From Alphaproteobacteria bacterium (GTDB taxonomy: Bacteria; Pseudomonadota; Alphaproteobacteria; SMXQ01): a stretch of DNA of 64,000 bases. The stretch spans positions 45,803 to 109,802 of the forward strand of contig WHSO01000002.1 in assembly GCA_009380075.1 (NCBI GenBank), written 5' to 3'. This document shows, piece by piece, positions 1 through 7,094 of this stretch (the first letter of the stretch is position 1; the number at the start of each line of letters is the position of its first letter). The position numbers and the translations under genes are program-made. The notes under the pieces are model-generated. The model did not search any database. It worked only from the letters and a program-made list of their open reading frames with translations, and was not told the DNA's origin.

Positions 1-513
1 CGTCCAACCTGATTTCGGGTCGACCACCTGCAAAAACTTTCCAAGCTCAATCAGGCCAACTTCGATCACCTGCACGCTATGAAACACCGCGGCGGCGTAT
101 CGAGAAAAGGCAAAGCATTTTCGCGCTTCCTCAATGTCCACAACCGAGTCCGGGAAGCGGGCAATAATTTTCTCCCATCCCTCGCGCGGATTGTTGTAGT
201 AATTTGCTTCTTGGCTGCTCACCGAGAAGAATCGGGGCCCGGACATTTCGTCAATCATCCGTTCCTGGATTTCGACGACCAGTTCTCTAAATTTCTCATA
301 TGAACAATCGGATTTGGAAAGAAGATTCACAATTTTTTTTGCGCTAGCTCTCGATGCGTCCAAGCCAAGTTCAATACAGTCCTGCTCAATATCATTGAAG
401 ATCGACTGCGCTGTTGTCTTTAGTTCACCTTGCCACCGTCCACGATGGTTTGTAATTGTGGTTTCCATCATCCGTATTGCGGTGAGAAATAAGTGAGGGC
501 GAAAAAGCTTCAT
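1..513 (-). CDS. Hypothetical protein, cut off by the window edge
   Basis: An open frame begins with ATG at 513-511 and runs 171 codons to the window edge without a stop, so the C-terminus is missing. The N-terminal part is acidic and probably helical. The visible C-terminal part contains the stretch FSRYAAAVFHSVQVIEVGL followed by an LGKFL-type helix and a DPKSGW motif. I recall this RYAAxVFH...VVE/IE-GL pattern from uncharacterised bacterial proteins of mobile DNA, but I cannot assign a function. The stretch is visibly more AT-rich than its neighbours, which fits foreign DNA. A weak GGGAC lies just upstream of the start. Confidence 0.6.
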   Translation of the reverse strand, partial: MKLFRPHLFLTAIRMMETTITNHRGRWQGELKTTAQSIFNDIEQDCIELGLDASRASAKKIVNLLSKSDCSYEKFRELVVEIQERMIDEMSGPRFFSVSSQEANYYNNPREGWEKIIARFPDSVVDIEEARKCFAFSRYAAAVFHSVQVIEVGLIELGKFLQVVDPKSGWT

Positions 514-685
514 GATGTCCCACAGGCTCCATAGCCGGTGAGAACACAAAAGGCTGCGGGTATGTGCCGCGCTCCCGGCGGGGGTCATCATACACCCCCA
601 CTATCGGGGTGGGTACGGGAGATACAAAATGCGCCCCATGTCGTTTTCACGAACAGAAGCCGCCCGCGATGCCGGCCTGTCCGAC

Positions 686-1126
686 TCATAAAGCGCCCCA
701 TATGGCGGGCGATGCGACAAAGTATCCGATCACCAGCCGCTCGCGCGAATCGAAAAGATCATGGACGACGTCGTTGACAATCGCGGACGCATGTTGTCCG
801 CCGCGCCTATGCGACTCAACGATGGCCACCACGCGCCTGCGGTCCGGGACGGGAGCGATGCCGAGAGGGATGCGCGGGGGCGCGGGTGCTCCCTGCCAGC
901 GCCAGCCGAGGTCTTCCAGCATGGCGTACACGTGGTTGGCGGGACAGCCCTGCGTGGCGGTGAATACGCGGCAGTTGGCGCGGGCGAGTAGATGAGCGGC
1001 GACCGACGGGTAGGTGAACCCGAGTGCGCGCGCGATGGCGCGGGCCGCGCAGTCGCCGGTGCCGCGTGGCAAGTCGGGAGGCCTTCCCCCGTCGTCGTAG
1101 GCGTAACCGAGCATGGCGATCCTCAA
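686..1126 (-). CDS. Papain-like fold small protein of mobile elements
   Basis: This protein of 146 residues has the layout of a small papain-like (NlpC/C39-type) phage protein. A Cys sits at the start of a helix (GDCAARAIARALG, residues about 24-36). A later strand carries a His (GGQHASAIVNDVVHDLFDS, about 109-127), and the chain ends in a GYF motif. The family commonly shows D-C-x-x-R-A-[IL] near the N-terminus and a hydrophobic strand ending in VxHD-x-[WF]-D. The Cys/His pair suggests a hydrolase or transferase, but the substrate is unknown. It belongs to the minus-strand element and is separated from the next upstream gene by a GC-rich hairpin region. Confidence 0.55.
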   Translation of the reverse strand: MRIAMLGYAYDDGGRPPDLPRGTGDCAARAIARALGFTYPSVAAHLLARANCRVFTATQGCPANHVYAMLEDLGWRWQGAPAPPRIPLGIAPVPDRRRVVAIVESHRRGGQHASAIVNDVVHDLFDSRERLVIGYFVASPAIWGAL

Positions 1127-1427
1127 GGAGGGAGAAGGGAGCGGCGGGTGCGCGTCTGACGCGGTTAACGCCCCCGCCGCCCCCCGCGTCGACGGCGGCG
1201 GGGGAAGTTAGCCGCCGCCCCCACCGCCGCCTTGGCGACAACGTACTCTTACTTGCACGTCCCCGGCGGAGATTGACGACCGTGACGCGCTGCGGGTGTT
1301 GTCACGGAGACCGCCCGCTGCTCCGCCCGGCGCATCTCCACGGTGCCGGGCCCGCCCCGCGCCGCCCAGAGGAAGTAGCGCGGGCCACCGCCGGTGATGC
1401 GTCATGGCGACACCACCGGCAAGATTG
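1127..1427. other. Gap with a GC-rich hairpin
   Basis: These 301 bases separate two element genes. The clearest structure is a perfect 11-bp inverted repeat, CCCCCGCCGCC at 1171-1181 against GGCGGCGGGGG at 1194-1204. It has no T-tract on either side, so it is not a canonical intrinsic terminator. A minus-strand reading frame at 1208-1405 (65 codons, ending in a run of glycines) is possible, but it has low-complexity composition and I do not call it a gene. Confidence 0.4.
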
Positions 1428-1928
1428 TCAGGCCGCCGACTGAAAGCGCTCGAACAGCGCCGGGTTTTCGCTTCTGGCGCGCCTGAGTGCGGTCACGCTA
1501 TCGCACTTGTCGCGACGTTTGATCTCGCTGACCAGACTTTCGAATTCGCGTACGGCGGGCGGCTTGCGCGTTGCGTCCAGCGCTTCGGTCTCGGCCTTCC
1601 GAATCTGCCATTCGCCTTCATCATTGTACTCGTCGTGCAAATCCGGGTACTGGCGGGCCGCCTTGCTCATGACATCCGACTGCGGCATGTCGGGATGTTG
1701 AGTGGACAAGTACTTCATGGCATCTTCCAGGGTATCGAAACTGAGCGGCGCGTCGTCGCGCTGCGTGAGTATTTTGTGCATGTTGGGCTCCTGTCGTTCA
1801 TCGGGGTCGAAGCGCTTCATGATGATCGCGCGGGCATGGATTTGAGCCGGGGAATCGCACGCGCTGATTTCCGAGATGGAGAACGCCCGCATAATGTTCT
1901 TGCGATGGGATCGTTTGCGCGCGACCAT
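1428..1928 (-). CDS. Phage head-protease-motif protein, short
   Basis: This 166-residue protein has two phage-like elements. Residues about 16-38 read ISEIS-x-CDSPAQ-x-HA, then a hydrophobic strand and MKR, a pattern seen at the C-terminal edge of phage prohead-protease domains (I/V-S-x-V-D-x-PAQ...A-x-I-x-K). The C-terminal 40 residues (FESLVSEIKRRD...ALRRARSENPALFERFQ) match the helical tail common after that motif. The protease core itself is absent, so the protein may be a scaffold or delivery remnant rather than an enzyme. The start follows AGGAG by 8 bases. The upstream small gene ends 4 bases away. Confidence 0.5.
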   Translation of the reverse strand: MVARKRSHRKNIMRAFSISEISACDSPAQIHARAIIMKRFDPDERQEPNMHKILTQRDDAPLSFDTLEDAMKYLSTQHPDMPQSDVMSKAARQYPDLHDEYNDEGEWQIRKAETEALDATRKPPAVREFESLVSEIKRRDKCDSVTALRRARSENPALFERFQSAA

Positions 1929-1932
1929 GGGG

Positions 1933-2115
1933 TTATCTCCTGCCGGGACGCCAGTCGTCTTTGCCGCCCCTCTCGATGGTGGCCAACTTCACGATTTTGA
2001 CTTCGTCGAGATTGCGGGCGAGCGGGCCGCCGGGGACCATGTACGAACGCACCGGCGGTAGGCTCGTGCGGTTGTCGCGTCCGGGTGGGTTACGGGATGA
2101 TGTGCGGTCGGTCAT
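1933..2115 (-). CDS. Small hypothetical protein
   Basis: This 60-residue basic protein has no recognisable domain. It is rich in Arg, Pro and Ser at the N-terminus, with one predicted strand region (EVKIVKLATIERGG) near residue 40. It sits between two genes with only 4 bases on each side, which is the main reason to believe it is translated as part of the minus-strand operon. Confidence 0.45.
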   Translation of the reverse strand: MTDRTSSRNPPGRDNRTSLPPVRSYMVPGGPLARNLDEVKIVKLATIERGGKDDWRPGRR

Positions 2116-2119
2116 GGGG

Positions 2120-2668
2120 TCACCAATACGTGCCCGGATGTTGACGCAGGTTCATTTCTGCCTCGGCCAAGGTACGGGCACGTAATGCGTCCAGCCTCCA
2201 TCTACGTGCTTCGCGGTACAAGCCCTCGGCGCGGAACTTCTCGCTTTGCGCCCATGCGCTTTCGCGCAACGCGATGGTTCGCGCGCGGCGGATCAATCTT
2301 TGGCGCACGTCAAGGGTGAGGGGATGCTCCAGGTCGTCGCGGGTGGTGCGCCTCAGATCGAACAGCGCGCGATATTCAAGTTCGAGCTCTTGGCTTTCGT
2401 AGTCATGCTCGCCCGGTCGGGTCCGGCCCAGCGTGGAGGCAATATCGGCAAGGCGCTGGTCTATGGCGCGCAATTCGGCTTTGACGGCCTGCTGGTCCTC
2501 GATCTTTACCTGCTTGAGCGATGGCGGCTTGGTCGCGGCGGGACCGGATGGACCGATGGCGACGATGCCGTTCGCTTCGCGCCACAGGGCGCGTTCGCGA
2601 AATGACGTGAATATCGGCGGGGCCGGTGGCGCACTCTTTGTCGTGCGTGTACTTATCGCGCGTATCAT
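2120..2668 (-). CDS. Hypothetical coiled-coil protein
   Basis: The start at 2668 is chosen because ATG overlaps the upstream stop (TGATG), a translational-coupling arrangement; the longer frame to 2716 would overlap the upstream gene. The product is 182 residues, with a Pro-rich N-terminus and then long charged helices (about residues 50-175) likely to form a coiled coil, ending HPGTYW. No family is recognised. Its place in a packed operon between terminase-like and prohead-motif proteins suggests a DNA-packaging, scaffold or structural accessory role, by position only. Confidence 0.5.
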   Translation of the reverse strand: MIRAISTRTTKSAPPAPPIFTSFRERALWREANGIVAIGPSGPAATKPPSLKQVKIEDQQAVKAELRAIDQRLADIASTLGRTRPGEHDYESQELELEYRALFDLRRTTRDDLEHPLTLDVRQRLIRRARTIALRESAWAQSEKFRAEGLYREARRWRLDALRARTLAEAEMNLRQHPGTYW

Positions 2669-3333
2669 CAGGCGTCCTCCTCGTCGTCGTCTGTTTCCCC
2701 GGAATCGATGAGCCATGGCGGCTTCGCGGGGATGAATGTCGGGTCGCCACCGAGGCGGCCATGTTCGTCAAACGCCGCGATTCCAGTCAGGGCGAACGGC
2801 TCGCGCTGCGCTGACGGCTGAGAGCGCGTCCTAGAGGCGGTATCGCGGCAGCCACCCCCCGGGGTAGCCCCAGCCCCAGAAACGCTCTGAGCATCCTCTC
2901 TCGGTCGATACCGAGGGATGGAGCGGCGGCGCTTGGGTGCGGTGTCGTCAACGTCTTCATCGGCGCGCAGGGTTCCCAGGCCATCGAGACCCCGGACCGG
3001 ACCCGACGCCAGCGCCGCGCGTGCGGCGGTATCGGGATCATCACCATTCGCCACCGATTGCCTGAACTCCGCTAGTTGGTGGCCATCCATCAGTGTGAGC
3101 ACGTAAGGCCAGCATGGGGCGGCGGGCTTGTGGGCTTCGCGCTCGGCGACTTCGCGGTGCACGCTGTCGAGCAACACATTCAAGTCGATGACCGCGCGCG
3201 GCCCTACGGCCGATAGGGCGCGGCGGACCTCATCGCGGTGGTTGGTATCGAGGGTGGCGAGCGCCTGCATCTGCTGGCCGACCGCATGCGCGTCAAGCTG
3301 CTTCAGGATTTGGGTGGCGCGCAGGGCAGCCAT
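2668..3333 (-). CDS. Hypothetical protein, acidic C-terminus
   Basis: This 221-residue protein has an N-terminal helical region (about 1-75), a middle segment with a WPYVL motif and an EFRQSV helix, then a low-complexity Arg/Pro/Ser/Gly linker (about 130-185) and an acidic tail ETDDDEEDA. It begins 2 bases after the terminase-like gene ends and overlaps the next gene by one base. I do not recognise it. Confidence 0.5.
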   Translation of the reverse strand: MAALRATQILKQLDAHAVGQQMQALATLDTNHRDEVRRALSAVGPRAVIDLNVLLDSVHREVAEREAHKPAAPCWPYVLTLMDGHQLAEFRQSVANGDDPDTAARAALASGPVRGLDGLGTLRADEDVDDTAPKRRRSIPRYRPREDAQSVSGAGATPGGGCRDTASRTRSQPSAQREPFALTGIAAFDEHGRLGGDPTFIPAKPPWLIDSGETDDDEEDA

Positions 3334-3335
3334 GA

Positions 3336-3767
3336 TTACGCAGCTTCCTCGGGAGCGGGAGCGGGAGCACGCTCACCGATCATCCAAAGCGGCGCGTCGT
3401 GGGGAAGGAGTTCGGGTGCGGGCTCGCCTTCGAGCAGACCGACGCGCTCTTGGCTGCGGCGAATTTCGCTCGCCAAGCGCAAAAGCAAGTCGGTGTCGAT
3501 AACTTCGCCGGCCGCCATCTTTGATTCCAGCCGCTCGCGTTCCATGCACATGGCCGCCAAGGCGCGGCACGTGTCAGCATGGCGTCCGCCGGTCTTGTCG
3601 AGGAAGGCCCGGAGCAAGTCCCGGAAGCGGCGCGCTGCGCGGGAGCGGCCGTCGGTACGGTCGAGGAATAGAGTCTTCCCGTTGGTGACGCGCGACCTGG
3701 CCTCTGGCTTGAAAGAAGCTGTCGCCGGGCTAGCAGCGGACGACTTTTCGTGCGATGTTTGCGTCAT
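3336..3767 (-). CDS. Terminase small-subunit-like protein
   Basis: The start at 3767 (143 residues) is preferred over the frame reaching 3992, whose N-terminal part is low-complexity. The core runs VTNGKTLFLDRTDGRS-RAARRFRDLL, then a helix with a CRALAAMCMERERLE motif, then D-T-D-L-LLRLASEIRR and VGL. This order (VTNG...DGRS...RRFRDL...E-x-ERLE...D-L-LLRL-x-x-x-RR...LGL) is what I associate with a conserved alphaproteobacterial phage/island family probably related to small terminase subunits or DNA-binding packaging proteins. The match is by motif memory only. It leads a tight group of at least three genes. Confidence 0.45.
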   Translation of the reverse strand: MTQTSHEKSSAASPATASFKPEARSRVTNGKTLFLDRTDGRSRAARRFRDLLRAFLDKTGGRHADTCRALAAMCMERERLESKMAAGEVIDTDLLLRLASEIRRSQERVGLLEGEPAPELLPHDAPLWMIGERAPAPAPEEAA

Positions 3768-4001
3768 ATTTGCAATGATAAACCTACGCAACGGGGAAAG
3801 CGTTATTTTTGGGCGTTTTTCCGTGTTTGTCCGCACCCCGTTTACGCTGTTAGGGAGCGTAGCCGTGGGCGGCGCGCCGTCTTGTCGGGCTGGGTGCGGG
3901 GGGCGTTTTGGTGGTCTGGGTTTTTTGCGGCGGGAAGCAGGGACGTGTATCTGGGCGAGGGACGTTTCGGTAGTCTTTGACTTTTTATACACGAAGGGCG
4001 C

Positions 4002-4247
4002 TCACGCAGCTTCGGGCGGGCCATCGTCTTCTACTTTTTTGCCGGGTGGGCGGACGTCTGGCTGCGATTTCGATAACGCAGCAGCAGGAGCGTCCGTTTT
4101 CCGGTTCGTCGGTTTGGGCGGGGCATCTTCGCCGTCGCTTTCGCTTTCCAATCTTCGCGCGGCGCGGCGCCGCAGCTCCTCTCGCGAGATGAAGGGACGG
4201 CTCAGGTCGGTATCGTTCGGGTACCTGTCCACTTTCTTTCCAGTCAT
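4002..4247 (-). CDS. Small hypothetical protein
   Basis: This 81-residue, very polar protein has an N-terminal segment containing RPFISREELRRRAARRLE, followed by a Lys/Pro/Asp-rich disordered tail. No domain is recognised. It lies 20 bases after the next upstream small gene and shares its strand. Confidence 0.35.
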   Translation of the reverse strand: MTGKKVDRYPNDTDLSRPFISREELRRRAARRLESESDGEDAPPKPTNRKTDAPAAALSKSQPDVRPPGKKVEDDGPPEAA

Positions 4248-4267
4248 CAGTTCACCTTCCGCATCAA

Positions 4268-4543
4268 CTACCCATCGGGGGCGGTGCTTGCCCTTCGCTT
4301 TATCTGGCGTCGCTTGGCGGTATTGTCGACGACGAGGCGCGGCCGAAGGCGCTCCTCTATCGAAGCGATACGCGAACGCAGGTCTGGATGTTTGTCGAGG
4401 AAGCGGTGCAGCCTACCGAGTTCCTCGCCGAGTTGCCGTCTCCGGGTCGCAACGGCAACCAGCCGGTCTACCAACTGCTGTTCGGGGCCCTTGTAACGGA
4501 AGCGGACGGTTACCTTTCGGTCGGGACGACGTCTTTCCATCAC
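4268..4543 (-). CDS. Small basic helical protein
   Basis: This 91-residue basic protein starts with a beta segment (KVTVRFRYKGPEQQ) followed by a long amphipathic helix (about 20-70) of alternating Arg/Leu/Glu. It lies directly downstream of the iteron-like repeats. It could be a DNA-binding or copy-control protein for the nearby candidate origin, but only position supports that. Confidence 0.4.
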   Translation of the reverse strand: MMERRRPDRKVTVRFRYKGPEQQLVDRLVAVATRRRQLGEELGRLHRFLDKHPDLRSRIASIEERLRPRLVVDNTAKRRQIKRRASTAPDG

Positions 4544-4599
4544 TTTCCTCCTCTTCCTGTTCTCGCGAAGCGAAGCAATCGCGGCGGTTGCCGCGTAAC

Positions 4600-4635
4600 T
4601 CTCATAGAAGTTTCTCTCATACAGTTCTTCTCATA
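4600..4635 (+). repeat. Three TCTCATA repeats, AT-richer
   Basis: The heptamer TCTCATA occurs at 4600-4606, 4615-4621 and 4629-4635, at 14-15 base steps, in a patch that is AT-richer than its surroundings. It lies about 60 bases from the three 20-bp iteron-like repeats. Short AT-rich repeats beside iterons are the usual layout of a DNA-unwinding element in plasmid origins. Confidence 0.5.
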
Positions 4636-4691
4636 CGACGCACCCGATTCGGTGTAAGTGCTGGCGCCGCAACAACTTGCGCAATTTCGGG

Positions 4692-4769
4692 CCACCCGTA
4701 AGGACGCCGTTCCGCCACCCGTAAGGACGCCGTTTCAGCCCCCGAAACCACCCGTAAGGACGCCGTTTC
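4692..4769 (+). repeat. Three 20-bp iteron-like direct repeats
   Basis: CCACCCGTAAGGACGCCGTT is repeated without mismatch at 4692-4711, 4715-4734 and 4748-4767. The repeat-to-repeat distances are 23 and 33 bases, so they differ by one helical turn and the copies would lie on the same helix face. They start immediately beyond the 3' end of the Rep-like gene. Identical direct repeats of about 20 bp next to a winged-helix initiator are typical iterons. A small minus-strand frame through this region (4617-4829) merely translates the repeats. Confidence 0.65.
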
Positions 4770-4770
4770 C

Positions 4771-5889
4771 TCATGCGCGCAGCCGCGCCAGCAATCCCGC
4801 CGCCCGCCGCCGCGCGCCGTCGTGCTCAAAAGCGCGCTGCGTTTCGCGTTCGCGCTGCACGGCCTCGTGCCGTTCCTCGATCTCGTCTGCCGTCAGGCCG
4901 TCGCTGGCTCCGGGGTGCGCCTTCTCAACCGGCGCGGCCGTGCGGGCGGCCGCCGCTATGATCCGGATGCGCGTGTCATCGCCGGGTGCGGGTGCGATGC
5001 GGAAGATGACCGCAAGGCCCAGCGCCCGCGCGTGCCGATTGACGCAGTCGAGCGCAGCGTCGATCTTGTGGTTGACGTCCGCCGCCCCCCGCGCCGATAA
5101 GCCCAACCGCTCGACGAGCGCGTCCATGCGCATCGCTGGCCCGCCCCTTCGCACGTCCGCGCCATGTAATACAAGCCAGAGCGCCGCCACGGTGGCACCC
5201 CCCCGGCGCGTCGGGAGCGGCCAAGGCACCTTCCCGAACTGGCCGCGCGGCAGCCACGCGTCCCCGACCGTGAGAAATACCGCGCGGTTTTCCAGGCGTA
5301 GGGTTGTCAAGATCGGAGACCGCTTGCCGATGTCGCGCGTGAGCCGTTGCAGGGCGGGTACAAGCATCGCCGCCGAGCGGGCGGAGTAGACCAATCCCGC
5401 ACGGCGCAGGATTTCGCGGCGCGATATCTCGACTTCTATGTCGGCACCGGGATCAATTTTGGCACCGGGCCGACCCGCGCGCCGCCGGTCGTGGTATGCC
5501 GCACTCCCGGCGCCGCTGATTAAATCGCTCCCGACTTCGAACCCGTTGTTGGTTACGCGGTACATCTGCTCGGGCGTCAGGGCCGCGCGCGCGGTCTTGA
5601 TTGCGTCCCTGCCAGCGCTCCACGCGACGGCATGGAGGTCCTCGGCGGTCGCCTGTCTCGCCGTCATGATGAGCGCGCCCGCGACAGCCAGCTCGAAAAC
5701 TGTGAGCCCAACTTCCGGTGCGTCGTCGCGATGGCGAAGGGGCGGATTCCGGAGCACGGCGCGCGGAAAGATTACGAAGCCGGATAGCGGCTTTTGTGCG
5801 GGCTTCGCGCGCTGTTTCGGCACGTAGCGCGGGACGCCGCGACGTGGCGATGGACGCGCGGCTTCGGCGCGCCTGTCAGCTTTCGTCAT
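4771..5889 (-). CDS. Putative replication initiator (Rep-like)
   Basis: This 372-residue protein has a basic N-terminus and then a segment starting GFVIFPRAVLRNP (about residue 37). Two predicted helix-rich, probably winged-helix, halves follow: one around E-I-SRREILRRAGL (about 155-185), and one around AALWLVLHG...MRMDALVERLGLS...IDAALDCVNRHARALGL (about 230-290). The second half resembles the C-terminal winged helix of Rep_3-type plasmid initiators. Together with the iterons directly after its stop codon, this suggests an origin-binding protein. The last 60 residues are charged and helical. An unrelated two-domain DNA-binding regulator remains possible. Confidence 0.5.
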   Translation of the reverse strand: MTKADRRAEAARPSPRRGVPRYVPKQRAKPAQKPLSGFVIFPRAVLRNPPLRHRDDAPEVGLTVFELAVAGALIMTARQATAEDLHAVAWSAGRDAIKTARAALTPEQMYRVTNNGFEVGSDLISGAGSAAYHDRRRAGRPGAKIDPGADIEVEISRREILRRAGLVYSARSAAMLVPALQRLTRDIGKRSPILTTLRLENRAVFLTVGDAWLPRGQFGKVPWPLPTRRGGATVAALWLVLHGADVRRGGPAMRMDALVERLGLSARGAADVNHKIDAALDCVNRHARALGLAVIFRIAPAPGDDTRIRIIAAAARTAAPVEKAHPGASDGLTADEIEERHEAVQRERETQRAFEHDGARRRAAGLLARLRA

Positions 5890-6175
5890 CAGCTTGCGCG
5901 CCTCCTCCGCCGCGCGCGAGGAGTATTGCGGCGAAGGACGCGCAGGCGGCGCGCAGGCCGACGATATCCTCGGCCGTTTGGCCCGCTAGTTCTGTGGCGT
6001 GAGACGCGAGTGTCGTAACCGCTGCGGGGTAGCCCGCGTTATTGGCGATCACCACAGAGCATTCCTCAAGCTCTTTGAGATTAATTGTCGCACGGTACAG
6101 AACGCTGGCAATTTCTTCGAATGCTGTTTCTGACATCGACGTTGCGCGTTTGGCGCCCTCTTCACGGTTTGGCAT
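5876..6175 (-). CDS. Small hypothetical protein, coupled to rep
   Basis: The start at 6175 follows a strong GGAGGAG by 6 bases, better than the ATG at 6202. The product is 99 residues, mostly helical: a charged N-terminus, a middle with NLKELEECSVVIANNAG, and an Ala-rich C-terminal helix. Its end overlaps the start of the Rep-like gene by 14 bases, which suggests coupled translation. No family is recognised; a role in copy control or partition is possible by position only. Confidence 0.5.
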   Translation of the reverse strand: MPNREEGAKRATSMSETAFEEIASVLYRATINLKELEECSVVIANNAGYPAAVTTLASHATELAGQTAEDIVGLRAACASFAAILLARGGGGAQADDES

Positions 6176-6260
6176 CGTCGTTCTCCTCCGTTGGATTTCC
6201 ACGCACTATTCGATCTCCCACCGTTCGCGCGTGCGCTGGGCGAGGGCGGCGAAATTCAGA

Positions 6261-6533
6261 TCAGGATCGGTTTTCGTATTTCTTTTCGCGCTCTTTGCGC
6301 CACGCGGCTTCGGCGCGGCGTGTGATCGCGATCCGATTGGCGCTACAACGCATAATTTTGGGGGCTTTACCGGCGTTGCGGATGGCGTAAAACGCCGACC
6401 GCGAAATTCTGCCGTTACGCCGACAGAATTCCGCAATCGTGAGGGCCGGGCCGTCGAGATTTTCGGCGGTGGCGTCGGAGCCGGAATCGGGATCGGGGTC
6501 GGGATCGCTATCGGGATTAAGTCTGCGGACCAT
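6261..6533 (-). CDS. AlpA/excisionase-like DNA-binding protein
   Basis: This 90-residue protein has an unusual Asp-Pro repeat at the N-terminus (SDPDPDPDSGSD, about 8-19). The MerR/AlpA-type winged helix-turn-helix that follows reads TIAEFCRRNG-RISRSAFYAIRNAGKAP...ITRRAEAAWR (about 32-80). Small proteins of this type act as excisionases or as activators of integrase and element excision. The start follows AGGAGG by 6 bases. It lies between the integrase operon end and the Rep module, the usual place for such a regulator. Confidence 0.6.
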   Translation of the reverse strand: MVRRLNPDSDPDPDPDSGSDATAENLDGPALTIAEFCRRNGRISRSAFYAIRNAGKAPKIMRCSANRIAITRRAEAAWRKEREKKYENRS

Positions 6534-6665
6534 TGGGGCCTCCTAGCGTGGGGCGCAACCTCTCCACTACGGCAGCAGTTGCGTGCACGCTTAGGAAACC
6601 CCGAAACGGCCCGGACCGCTACCGTCCGCGGATCGCGGGATTGGAGGGCGGGAACGGAGGGCGTG

Positions 6666-7094
6666 TTACGACGTCGGGGGCTGGCGCTTCTTCTGGCGGC
6701 GGGCGCTGCCGTGCTTGCCGCTGAGGTATTTTTGCAGCGTCTCCGGGTCGGCGACGCCGTAGACACGCGCGGCGCTTTCGACGGCCTCGTACCGATTGCG
6801 GCCGAGTTCGACTTCGCGCTTCACGGCGTCGGCGGCCCACAGCAACCGGCGCGCGGCATCGGACAGGTCATAAGCAGGCGTGGGACGCCCGCCTTGCGGG
6901 CGCTTCAAATTGTAACGGCCCAGCAGGTCCGCGATGAGCCAGCGCGCATCGGCGGGCAGGGGGGCGTCGGACTTCAGGAGCGCGACGAGCGGTGCCGCGT
7001 CGCGGGTGCGGTCAACGGCCCGCAGGGCATCGATCCACGGCTGCACGTCGCCCCCGGGGAAGAGCCAGCGCGCAAATAAGAGTCGCCTCACCAT
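6666..7094 (-). CDS. Integrase-linked hypothetical protein
   Basis: The ATG at 7094 overlaps the integrase stop (ATGGTGA), so translation is probably coupled to integrase. The frame itself stays open much farther back through the integrase gene, but that part is a shadow. The 142-residue product has a helical N-terminus, then a GRPTPAYDLSDAARRLLWAADAV segment (about 69-91) and a basic end LSGKHGSARRQKKRQ. I recall similar proteins with a G-R-x-T-P-x-YD motif and an RxxKRR tail beside island integrases; their function is unknown to me. Confidence 0.5.
   Translation of the reverse strand: MVRRLLFARWLFPGGDVQPWIDALRAVDRTRDAAPLVALLKSDAPLPADARWLIADLLGRYNLKRPQGGRPTPAYDLSDAARRLLWAADAVKREVELGRNRYEAVESAARVYGVADPETLQKYLSGKHGSARRQKKRQPPTS

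Noticed and set aside
1208..1405. Minus-strand 65-codon frame ending in glycines
   Set aside because: Low-complexity text, no ribosome site, sits in a hairpin-rich gap.
3238..4701. Plus-strand 487-codon open frame
   Set aside because: It crosses the repeats and gives low-complexity Ser/Arg text; it is opposite several coherent minus-strand genes.
4617..4829. Small minus-strand frame across the iteron-like repeats
   Set aside because: It translates the 20-bp repeats (ETASLRV repeated) and overlaps the Rep-like gene.
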